A stretch of 34,072 nt of DNA from Allokutzneria sp. A3M-2-11 16 (GTDB taxonomy: Bacteria; Actinomycetota; Actinomycetes; Mycobacteriales; Pseudonocardiaceae). The stretch lies in contig NZ_JANAVO010000029.1 of NCBI RefSeq assembly GCF_024213555.1, positions 1 through 34,072 of the forward strand, read 5' to 3'. The notes below the pieces were generated by a model. The model was not told where the DNA came from and did no database searches. It saw nothing but the letters and a program-made list of their open reading frames with translations. Of this stretch, positions 14,757-19,838 are shown piece after piece; position 1 is the first letter of the stretch, and each line of letters begins with the position of its first letter. The position numbers and the translations under genes are program-made.

Positions 14757-15242
14757 TCAGGCTCGTTCGGCTTGGCCGACCGGGCAGGGAGCGCCCGCGG
14801 TGCAGCTGTCGCGGTCGCACAGGCGGCACAACAGGTCGGCGTCGCCGACGCGGTGGTAGAGGCGGGTGAGCAGTTTGGCGAGCAGGGTGTCCAGCGTTGC
14901 GCGTTCCCCGTCGTCGAGGGCCGCGAGCACGTCGGACAGGACCGTCGTCCGCGTGGTGAGAAGGTCAGCGGCGGCCTTCTCACCCTTCGCGGTCAGCGCG
15001 ACGGCGACCTCGCGGCCCTTCGCGGGGCGGCGTTCGACCAGGTCGGCGGCCTGGAGGGAATCGACCATGCGTGCGGCGGCCGACTGGGTCAGACCTATCT
15101 GGCGCCCCAGCGCGGTCACGCTGAGCTGGGGCGATGTCGCCAGGACGGTCAGCGCGGCGGCACCGCTGGTGCTGGTCATCAGATCGGTGACGGCCAGGGC
15201 CGTCGCGCCGAGCAGGTTCTCCGTTCGGGTCGATTCATGCAT
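14757..15242 (-). CDS. MarR family regulator with C-terminal cysteine cluster
   Basis: A 161-residue MarR protein: helix-turn-helix LSVTALGRQIGLTQSAAARMVDSL and a wing RRPAKGREVAVALTAKGEKAA. The C-terminus adds four cysteines in CRLCDRDSCTAGAPCPVG. That cluster suits zinc or another metal, or redox sensing, and is not part of the classic MarR fold. The gene is followed immediately by the EamA exporter, and a 17-bp perfect palindrome spans its start codon, so autorepression of the pair is likely. Confidence 0.9.
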   Translation of the reverse strand: MHESTRTENLLGATALAVTDLMTSTSGAAALTVLATSPQLSVTALGRQIGLTQSAAARMVDSLQAADLVERRPAKGREVAVALTAKGEKAAADLLTTRTTVLSDVLAALDDGERATLDTLLAKLLTRLYHRVGDADLLCRLCDRDSCTAGAPCPVGQAERA

Positions 15243-15253
15243 GACTCATGCAT
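15237..15253. promoter_or_regulatory. MarR operator palindrome overlapping the start codon
   Basis: ATGCATGACTCATGCAT is a perfect 8+1+8 palindrome. Its left half contains the complement of the MarR initiation codon (15240-15242). A repressor bound here would block both promoter clearance and use of the start region. Confidence 0.7.
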
Positions 15254-15265
15254 AACATGTCGGAG

Positions 15266-16117
15266 CTAGGTCAGCAGCTCGGCGACCTCGGTGGCGCCGC
15301 GAGGCGGGGTCACCCCCAGCTCGGCGAGCCGGTCGGTGCGGAGGGTGGCGCGCAGCGGGCGGTTCGGCCACTCGGGGCGCGGGGCGACGCGGATCAGGCC
15401 GGGATCGGCGCCGACCGCCTCGGCGAGCAGGCGGGACCAGGCGAGCTTGGTGTGCTTCTCCGCCGGAGCGATGTGGACGATTCCCTTGGCGCCCAAAGAA
15501 ATCAGCTCGGCGAAACAGCGAGCGACGTCGTCGACGAGCGCGGGCTGGCGGATCTCCTCGTCGTCGGTGCGCAACTCCTCGCCGCGACCCAGCTTGGCCA
15601 GCACCTGGGCGGGCCAGGTCGGGCGTGGTTCCGCGCTGAGGCCGTAGAGCAGCGGCACGCGGACGATCAGCGTTGACGGCGCCTTGGCCGCGGCCCGCTC
15701 GGCGGCGAGCTTGGACCTGCCGTACTCCTGGGCGGGGTCAGGGGAGTCGGTTTCGCGATAGTCGCCCTCGCCATCGCCCGCGAAGACCCAGTCGGTGGAC
15801 ACGTGCAGGACGCGCGCTCCGATGCGCGTCGCATGCTCAGTGACCAACTCCGTGCCGATCACGTTGACCAGCCGTGCACGCTCCGGTTCCTTCTCGCACC
15901 GCGCGACGTCGGGGATGGCCGCGCAGTGCACTACAAGCTCCGGCTCCGCACGGCCGAAGACCTCCGACACCGAGTCGGCGCTGGTGATGTCCAGCCGTTC
16001 TCCGGCGGAGTTCTTGTTGTGGTGACACGGAATCACGGTGTGGCCCACGGCTTCGAGCCGCTGCCGCACGGCCGTGCCGAGCAGTCCGGAGGCGCCGGTG
16101 ATCAGAACTCGGGTCAT
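15266..16117 (-). CDS. RmlD-like NAD(P)-dependent sugar reductase / extended SDR
   Basis: A 283-residue extended short-chain dehydrogenase. It has the nucleotide motif TGASGLLG at residues 7-14, the active-site strand STDWVFAGDGEG and the catalytic pair in EYGRSK (YxxxK). The pattern matches RmlD_sub_bind proteins (dTDP-4-dehydrorhamnose reductases and the MAT2B-like group). No other rhamnose genes are present, so a role in dTDP-rhamnose synthesis is not supported and a stand-alone reductase is more likely. It is transcribed away from the CmlR-type exporter gene across a short divergent promoter region. Confidence 0.83.
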   Translation of the reverse strand: MTRVLITGASGLLGTAVRQRLEAVGHTVIPCHHNKNSAGERLDITSADSVSEVFGRAEPELVVHCAAIPDVARCEKEPERARLVNVIGTELVTEHATRIGARVLHVSTDWVFAGDGEGDYRETDSPDPAQEYGRSKLAAERAAAKAPSTLIVRVPLLYGLSAEPRPTWPAQVLAKLGRGEELRTDDEEIRQPALVDDVARCFAELISLGAKGIVHIAPAEKHTKLAWSRLLAEAVGADPGLIRVAPRPEWPNRPLRATLRTDRLAELGVTPPRGATEVAELLT

Positions 16118-16129
16118 GAACTCAGCTTA

Positions 16130-16156
16130 AGTACTCGACACGCTCTGCTAGCGTCT
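16130..16156 (+). promoter_or_regulatory. Putative promoter of the cmlR-type leader transcript
   Basis: TTAAGT and TAGCGT (the latter ending near 16154) are separated by about 16 bases and lie just before the GTG of the leader peptide. The TAGCGT to GTG distance would make the leader ORF leaderless or nearly so. Confidence 0.45.
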
Positions 16157-16162
16157 TGTCCC

Positions 16163-16192
16163 GTGTCGAGCCCCGAGGCCTCCAGAGCCTAG
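16163..16192 (+). CDS. 9-residue leader peptide upstream of the MFS drug exporter
   Basis: GTG-initiated ORF encoding VSSPEASRA, with a rare AGA Arg codon at position 8, ending inside the first strand of a strong hairpin. Inducible chloramphenicol exporters such as cmlA of Tn1696 also carry a 9-residue leader used for ribosome-stall control. The length and position agree, but stalling itself is an inference. Confidence 0.6.
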   Translation: MSSPEASRA

Positions 16193-16320
16193 CCACCGGT
16201 CATCCGGTGGCTGTTGCTGACACCCATCGGGTCACCGCGTCGTGGACCGCGGTCGACTTCACCTCATCTTCCTCCAGCTCCCGCGGTCCTTTTCCGGGTC
16301 GACTCCGTAAAAGCAGGGAG
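16191..16320 (+). promoter_or_regulatory. Structured leader with Shine-Dalgarno-masking potential
   Basis: The first hairpin is AGCCACCGG/CCGGTGGCT (16191-16212, 9-bp stem, loop TCAT), starting within the leader stop codon. Near the exporter start, CTCCC (16278-16282) can pair with the ribosome binding site GGGAG (16316-16320), supported by nested CTTTT (16289-16293) and AAAAG (16309-16313). Both features are expected of translational attenuation. Confidence 0.55.
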
Positions 16321-16329
16321 TACTTCGTC

Positions 16330-17514
16330 ATGCCCTTCGCCGTCTACGTGCTGGGGGTGGCGGTCTTCGCCATCAGCACGTCCGAGTTCATGTTGTCCGG
16401 CCTGGTACCGGCCATCGCCGCCGACCTCGCCGTCTCCATCCCCGACGCGGGGATGCTGACCTCGGCGTTCGCCATCGGCATGGTCGTGGGCGGGCCGCCG
16501 TTGGCGGTGCTCACGATGCGCTGGGAGCGACGCCGCGCGCTCGGCGCGTTTCTGGTCGCCTTCGCGGTCGTGCACGTCGTCGGGGCCGTCGCCACTGACT
16601 ACGCCGTGCTGATGGTGACGCGGGTGCTCGGCGCGCTCGCGTGCGCGGCGTTCTGGGCGGTCGCAGCCACCGCCGCGATCGGCATGGCCGGTGAGAACGC
16701 CAAAGCCCGCGCGATGTCCGTTGTGGTCGGTGGGACCACGCTCGCGTGCGTCGCCGGTGTGCCCGGTGGAGCCTTCCTCGGCCAGCACCTGGGGTGGCGC
16801 GCGGCGTTCTGGGCGGTCGCGGTGCTGTCGGCGCTGTCCGTGATCGCCGTGCTGGCGACGTTGCCGCCGAGCGCTCCGGGGCCGGTGGCGCGCGTCGAGC
16901 TGAAGCCGTTGTTCAGCAAGCCGCTCGTCGTCGCGTACGCGCTCAACGCGCTGGTCCAGGGCGCGACGTTCTGCACGTTCACCTACCTCGCTCCGCTGGT
17001 GACCGAGGTCGCGGGGCTCGGAGCCGGGTGGATTCCGGGCACGTTGGTGCTCTTCGGCATCGGGTCGTTCATCGGGATCACGGTGGGCGGGCGCATCGCC
17101 GACGCGCGCCCGCTGACCGTGCTCGGGGCCGGGATGGCCGCGCTCGCGCTCGGCTGGGCCGTGCTGGCGCTGACCGCGGGCAATGCCGTGGTCGCGGTCG
17201 CGCTCGTGTTCGTCCAGGGGCTGCTCGCCTTCGGCATCGCGCCCGTGCTGACCTCGCGGGTGTTCTACCTGGCCGGGTTCGCGCCGACGCTGGCCGGTGG
17301 GTTGAGCACCGCCGCGTTCAACGTCGGCAACACCGTGGGCCCCTGGTTCGGCGGGCTGGCCATCGACGCCGGGCTCGGGTTCCGGTCCCCGGTGTGGGTC
17401 AGCGCGCTGATGATGATCATGGCGCTGGGGGTGTTCGCGCTCATCCCGAAAAATTCCGGGAAGAATGTCCGGCGACGTGTCGATCCGGGTCGCGCCCGTT
17501 CGACGCATGGGTAG
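16330..17514 (+). CDS. MFS drug exporter, chloramphenicol-resistance (CmlR/Cmx) type
   Basis: A 394-residue, 12-helix major facilitator protein of the DHA1 group. It opens MPFAVYVLGVAVFAISTSEFMLSGLVP, closely like actinomycete Cml proteins, and continues with LTSAFAIGMVVGGPPLAVLTMRWERRRAL (motif A region) and VPGGAFLGQHLGWRAAFWAV (motif C). AGGGAG precedes the ATG. The start is set by homology; the frame is open further upstream, but that DNA is the leader peptide and hairpins. Substrate could be chloramphenicol or another amphipathic drug. The C-terminus is long and basic (KNVRRRVDPGRARSTHG). Confidence 0.9.
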   Translation: MPFAVYVLGVAVFAISTSEFMLSGLVPAIAADLAVSIPDAGMLTSAFAIGMVVGGPPLAVLTMRWERRRALGAFLVAFAVVHVVGAVATDYAVLMVTRVLGALACAAFWAVAATAAIGMAGENAKARAMSVVVGGTTLACVAGVPGGAFLGQHLGWRAAFWAVAVLSALSVIAVLATLPPSAPGPVARVELKPLFSKPLVVAYALNALVQGATFCTFTYLAPLVTEVAGLGAGWIPGTLVLFGIGSFIGITVGGRIADARPLTVLGAGMAALALGWAVLALTAGNAVVAVALVFVQGLLAFGIAPVLTSRVFYLAGFAPTLAGGLSTAAFNVGNTVGPWFGGLAIDAGLGFRSPVWVSALMMIMALGVFALIPKNSGKNVRRRVDPGRARSTHG

Positions 17515-17544
17515 AAGCGAGGTCGTGAACGAGGAGGACAAGTC

Positions 17545-17970
17545 ATGTCGGAGAACACGAAGACCCGTCGGATCACCAAGGCCCAGCTCGACGCGGGCGT
17601 GCTCGCGGCAGTGCGCGTCGTGACGGGCTTCCTCTTCGTCAGCCACGGCGGCCAGGGCATGTTCGGCTGGTTCGGCGGCGTCGACGGCGCGGGCGGGACG
17701 GTGCCGTTCGGCTCGTGGCCGGGCTGGTGGGGCGGCGTGATCGAGCTGGCCGGTGGCGCGCTCGTCCTGATCGGCCTGTTCACCAGGTACGCGGCGGTGC
17801 TGTGCTCCGGCGCGATGGCCTACGCGTACTTCGTCGTGCACCAGCCGATGGCGCTGCACCCGATCTCGAACATGGGTGAGCTGGCGGCCATCTACAGCTG
17901 GGTGTTCCTGCTGATCGCGGTCCTCGGTCCGGGCGCGCTGGCCCTGGACAACCTGCGCAGGCGGCGCTAA
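17545..17970 (+). CDS. DoxX family membrane protein
   Basis: A 141-residue protein with four predicted transmembrane helices: LAAVRVVTGFLFVSHGGQGMF, WWGGVIELAGGALVLIGLFTRYAA, VLCSGAMAYAYFVVHQP and LAAIYSWVFLLIAVLGPGAL. The RxxxGxxFxxHGxQ opening and GxxELxGGxxLxxGLxTR loop are DoxX signatures. GAGGAGGACAAG lies before the ATG. Members are linked to oxidative stress and thiol or quinone chemistry in actinobacteria. It sits 30 bp after the exporter and overlaps the convergent MarR gene by 4 bp. Confidence 0.9.
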   Translation: MSENTKTRRITKAQLDAGVLAAVRVVTGFLFVSHGGQGMFGWFGGVDGAGGTVPFGSWPGWWGGVIELAGGALVLIGLFTRYAAVLCSGAMAYAYFVVHQPMALHPISNMGELAAIYSWVFLLIAVLGPGALALDNLRRRR

Positions 17971-18386
17971 CCCTCGAGAGTCCGGGCCAGGGCGGCGCGC
18001 AGAGCGTCGTCCTGGCCCGGTTCCAGTTTCGCCCGCACGTCCTCGTCGAGGCCGGAGATCACGGCCTTCGCCTTGGCCAACAGCTCGCGGCCCTGGTCGG
18101 TGAGATCCAGCCGGGCGGGGTGCCCGTGCCCGGCCAGCGTGCGCCTGACCGCGCCCTGGTCCTCCAGCATGAGGACCGTGGCGCGCATGCTCTGCGTGGT
18201 GATCCCCGCGCGGCGGGCGAGATCGCTGTAGGAGACCTCCGGGTTGCGCGCGACGTGGCCGAGCGCGCCGAGGTGCCGCATGGTCAGGCCGAGCTCGCCG
18301 AGCGCCGCGTCGACCCGGCGTTGCAGCTCCCGGCCCGCGACGACCAGCAGCATCACCGTCGACGACGTGTTCTCATCCTCGGCCAC
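17967..18386 (-). CDS. MarR family transcriptional regulator
   Basis: A 139-residue MarR protein with helix-turn-helix VSYSDLARRAGITTQSMRATVLML and wing LAGHGHPARLDLTDQGREL. The GTG start at 18386 lies inside the 3' end of the DJ-1/PfpI gene (14-bp overlap), so the two are cotranscribed. It probably controls that promoter, where a 9-bp dyad flanks the -10 element, and perhaps the convergent DoxX gene. Confidence 0.88.
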   Translation of the reverse strand: MAEDENTSSTVMLLVVAGRELQRRVDAALGELGLTMRHLGALGHVARNPEVSYSDLARRAGITTQSMRATVLMLEDQGAVRRTLAGHGHPARLDLTDQGRELLAKAKAVISGLDEDVRAKLEPGQDDALRAALARTLEG

Positions 18387-19047
18387 CGGCAGAGTGTCCC
18401 AGGCCGGTGACCAGCCGCTCGGAGAAGGCCAGCGTGCGCGCGGTCAGCCCGGGCCCGGCCAGCTCCGGGGTGCCGACGCCGAACAGCGGCTTCGGCGCGT
18501 ACTCGGAGGCCAGCTCGGCGATCATCGCCAGCTCGTCCCCGGCCAGGTCCTGCACCAGCCGGAAACCGATCTCGTGGCAGCCGGTCGCGGGGCCCGCGGT
18601 GATCCGGTTGCGGTCCTCGACCACGTTGCCGCGCTCCGGGATCGCGCCGACCAGCGGCAGCCTGTCGTGGAGCTGGAAGTTCGTGGTCGCGCGGTAGCCG
18701 CGCAGCAGTCCGGCGGCGCCGAGCAGCAGCGAACCCGCGCACACCCCCGCCACCCACCGCGCCCGGCTTCCCCGGTCCGCGAGGAACTCCAGGGTTTCGG
18801 CGTCCTCCATGACCTCCGGCGGCACGGCTCCGGCGAAGAGCACGTCGAGGTCCTTCGGGCAGTCGGCGAAGGTGGTTGTGGCGCGGGTCGGGAAGTGCGG
18901 CGCGCCCGCGATCTCGTCCCGGTTCTTCCAGGCCAGGTGCACGTTCGCGCCGGGGATCATGCTGATGATCGTGTGGAAGCCGACCACGTCGATCTGCATG
19001 AAACCGGGGCAGACCAGGATCGCGATCTCCAGGGGCTTGTCGGTCAT
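18373..19047 (-). CDS. DJ-1/PfpI superfamily protein (isonitrile hydratase-like)
   Basis: A 224-residue flavodoxin-like protein. The nucleophile is Cys103 in VAGVCAGSLLLGAAGLL, with an early Asp20 (FMQIDVVGF) placed as in isonitrile hydratase InhA. It lacks the C-terminal AraC domain of GlxA regulators. The ATG at 19047 is chosen because GAAGG precedes it and homology begins there; the open frame further upstream runs through palindromic repeats. Possible roles are isonitrile hydration, glyoxalase or chaperone-like activity; the substrate is not determined by sequence. The MarR gene follows with overlap. Confidence 0.87.
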   Translation of the reverse strand: MTDKPLEIAILVCPGFMQIDVVGFHTIISMIPGANVHLAWKNRDEIAGAPHFPTRATTTFADCPKDLDVLFAGAVPPEVMEDAETLEFLADRGSRARWVAGVCAGSLLLGAAGLLRGYRATTNFQLHDRLPLVGAIPERGNVVEDRNRITAGPATGCHEIGFRLVQDLAGDELAMIAELASEYAPKPLFGVGTPELAGPGLTARTLAFSERLVTGLGHSAGGRG

Positions 19048-19068
19048 CGGTGGGCCCTTCCGTCGTGA

Positions 19069-19108
19069 GGCTGCAGTCAAACTAACAGTCCCACTGCAGC
19101 CCGCGCAA
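19069..19108 (-). promoter_or_regulatory. Promoter and dyad operator of the DJ-1/PfpI-MarR operon
   Basis: On the minus strand TTGCGC (19103-19108) and TTAGTT (19080-19085) are separated by 17 bases. GGCTGCAGT (19069-19077) and ACTGCAGCC (19093-19101) form a perfect 9-bp dyad on either side of the -10 element, ideal for a dimeric repressor such as the MarR protein encoded in the same operon. Confidence 0.6.
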
Positions 19109-19122
19109 TACAGGCGTTTTTG

Positions 19123-19208
19123 CCCCGAATGAGTCATTGAGGTACTTGAAGGCCCTGAATGAGTCATTCGGGGAGTTGAGCGCCCCCAATGACTCATTCA
19201 GGGCGCTC
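19123..19208. repeat. Three TGASTCA palindromes phased at 30 bp
   Basis: Three palindromes (19123-19142, 19153-19173, 19183-19203) share an AATGASTCATT core flanked by C and G runs. Their central bases lie at 19133, 19163 and 19193, exactly 30 bp apart. The third is nested in a larger hairpin GAGCGCCC (19178-19185) to GGGCGCTC (19201-19208). The array lies just downstream of the tRNA operon and upstream of the DJ-1/PfpI promoter, so it may end tRNA transcription. Confidence 0.85.
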
Positions 19209-19241
19209 CAGTGCACCAATCGCGACATTGGCGTGACGGGG

Positions 19242-19317
19242 TGGCTGTCCGTCGAGGGGTCGAACCTCGGTCTCCGCGTTCAGAGCGCGGCGTCCATGCC
19301 TGCTGGACCAACGGACA
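19242..19317 (-). tRNA. tRNA-Gln(CTG)
   Basis: A complete cloverleaf on the minus strand: acceptor TGTCCGT/ACGGACA, D-stem GTCC/GGAC, anticodon stem CCGCG/CGCGG with loop CTCTGAA (anticodon CTG), T-arm CGAGG-TTCGACC-CCTCG, discriminator G and an encoded CCA. The U1-A72 pair and G73 are typical glutamine identity features. It is the last gene of the attenuated array and reads CAG, a codon present in the leader peptide. Confidence 0.92.
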
Positions 19318-19333
19318 TCGTGGGTGGTGGGCG

Positions 19334-19407
19334 TGCCCCCGCCAGGATTCGAACCTGGACCGGCCGCGTCCTGAACGCGGTGCCTCTGCCGATTGGGCTA
19401 CGGGGGC
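19334..19407 (-). tRNA. Noncanonical tRNA-Leu(CAG) with short variable arm
   Basis: All four stems pair: acceptor GCCCCCG/CGGGGGC, D-stem GCC/GGC, anticodon stem CCGCG/CGCGG with loop TTCAGGA, T-arm CCAGG-TTCGAAT-CCTGG, discriminator A, no encoded CCA. The anticodon CAG reads the Leu codon CTG, and G36-G37 fits TrmD methylation. The variable region is only 5 bases (CCGGT), whereas bacterial tRNA-Leu is class II with a long arm. The true charging identity is therefore open. Confidence 0.85.
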
Positions 19408-19408
19408 G

Positions 19409-19482
19409 TGCGGTTCCGGGGAGTCGAACCCCGACTGGGCTGGCCCTCAACCAGGTGCCTCTGCCGATTGGGCTAGAACCGC
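19409..19482 (-). tRNA. Noncanonical tRNA-Leu(GAG) with short variable arm
   Basis: Acceptor GCGGTTC/GAACCGC, D-arm identical to the CAG tRNA (TAGCCCAATCGGCAGAGGCA), anticodon loop TTGAGGG with anticodon GAG (reads CTC), T-arm CGGGG-TTCGACT-CCCCG, discriminator A. The first anticodon-stem pair is a C-C mismatch and the variable region is 5 bases. Only one base separates it from the CAG tRNA, so end maturation must be precise. It starts 13 bases after the attenuator U tract. Confidence 0.83.
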
Positions 19483-19495
19483 TTGTGGCGCAAGC

Positions 19496-19522
19496 AAAAA
19501 GCCGCCCCGATCGGGACGGCTT
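19496..19522 (-). terminator. Attenuator terminator before the tRNA array
   Basis: On the minus strand AAGCCGTCCC-GATC-GGGGCGGCTT forms a 10-bp stem (19499-19522) with a GATC loop followed by TTTTT (19496-19500). It lies between the leader peptide and the first tRNA. Its 5' arm, together with the preceding GGA, can instead pair with an upstream segment of the leader ORF. Confidence 0.92.
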
Positions 19523-19560
19523 CCACGGGTGCTGACGAAGGTCAGGTCGAGGAGGCCGCC
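19515..19560 (-). promoter_or_regulatory. Antiterminator pairing of the Leu/Gln attenuator
   Basis: In the RNA, GGCGGCCTCC (19551-19560, within leader codons 14-17) can pair with GGAAGCCGTC (19515-19524) at 9 of 10 positions including one G-U. That pairing uses the terminator's 5' strand, so both cannot form. A ribosome held in the Leu run would leave the upstream strand free; a ribosome running to the stop would cover it. Confidence 0.8.
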
Positions 19561-19601
19561 GGGAGCAGCAGCTGGAGCGACAGGAGTTGAGTGGTGTTCA
19601 T
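19542..19601 (-). CDS. Leu/Gln-rich 19-residue leader peptide of the tRNA array
   Basis: MNTTQLLSLQLLLPAASST, with GAAGGAGG (19607-19614) 5 bases before the ATG. Leu codons are CTC at residues 6, 9 and 13 and CTG at 7, 11 and 12; Gln is CAA at residue 5 and CAG at residue 10. These are the codons read by the GAG, CAG and CTG tRNAs encoded downstream, apart from CAA. The peptide is followed by a terminator and its alternative pairing, the layout of amino acid operon attenuators. Confidence 0.88.
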   Translation of the reverse strand: MNTTQLLSLQLLLPAASST

Positions 19602-19632
19602 GACTGCCTCCTTCGCTCGGTGGTGTGTGCCC

Positions 19633-19662
19633 ATCATCTCCGCGCCCCGCGCTGGACGGCAA
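19633..19662 (-). promoter_or_regulatory. Promoter of the Leu/Gln leader and tRNA array
   Basis: TTGCCG (19657-19662) and GATGAT (19633-19638) with an 18-base spacer on the minus strand. Transcription would start near 19626, giving a 25-base untranslated region that carries the leader ribosome binding site. The -35 element overlaps that of the opposing trp leader promoter. Confidence 0.65.
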
Positions 19663-19683
19663 CGGGTTTTCCGGGTGTATTCT
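19653..19683 (+). promoter_or_regulatory. Promoter of the Trp leader and trpS
   Basis: TATTCT (19678-19683) lies 6 bases before the leader ATG, so the leader ORF is probably leaderless. The best upstream element is TGGACG (19653-19658), 19 bases away, which is a weak -35 match and overlaps the -35 of the divergent tRNA promoter. Confidence 0.6.
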
Positions 19684-19689
19684 GCTCGC

Positions 19690-19731
19690 ATGCTTCGCAC
19701 CGCGTGCCTCGGTTGGTGGCGCTCCACTTAG
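19690..19731 (+). CDS. Trp leader peptide, 13 residues
   Basis: MLRTACLGWWRST with tandem TGG Trp codons at residues 9 and 10. The next bases form CGCTCC/GGAGCG (19720-19736), a pause hairpin across the stop. GAGCGGC (19732-19738) can instead pair with GCCGTTC inside the terminator, giving the antiterminator when a ribosome waits at the Trp codons. This is the arrangement described for the auxiliary TrpRS gene of S. coelicolor. Confidence 0.9.
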   Translation: MLRTACLGWWRST

Positions 19732-19754
19732 GAGCGGCACCCCGTCAGCATGCC

Positions 19755-19783
19755 AAGGGCCGTTCGGATGAGCGGCCCTTTTT
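19755..19783 (+). terminator. Attenuator terminator before trpS
   Basis: AAGGGCCGTT-CGGATG-AGCGGCCCTT forms a 10-bp stem with one G-T pair (19755-19780), followed by a T run to 19783. It lies between the Trp leader and the trpS ribosome binding site. Its distal arm repeats the GAGCGGC of the leader's second strand. Confidence 0.92.
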
Positions 19784-19838
19784 CGTTCCCTGGCAAGGGA
19801 TGCGGCCGCGTCCGGCCCATCACCGACAGGAGAACGTC

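Noticed and set aside
16264-17859. A 531-codon frame antisense to the exporter and DoxX genes
   Set aside because: Repetitive Arg/His/Asp composition typical of antisense GC-rich frames; it covers two well-supported genes.
19048-19197. N-terminal extension of the DJ-1/PfpI protein
   Set aside because: The extra codons translate the palindromic repeats and the promoter dyad; homology and the ribosome binding site both place the start at 19047.
19137-19603. Plus-strand ORFs of 130-132 codons across the tRNA genes
   Set aside because: They read through three structured tRNA genes on the other strand and have no domain or ribosome binding site.
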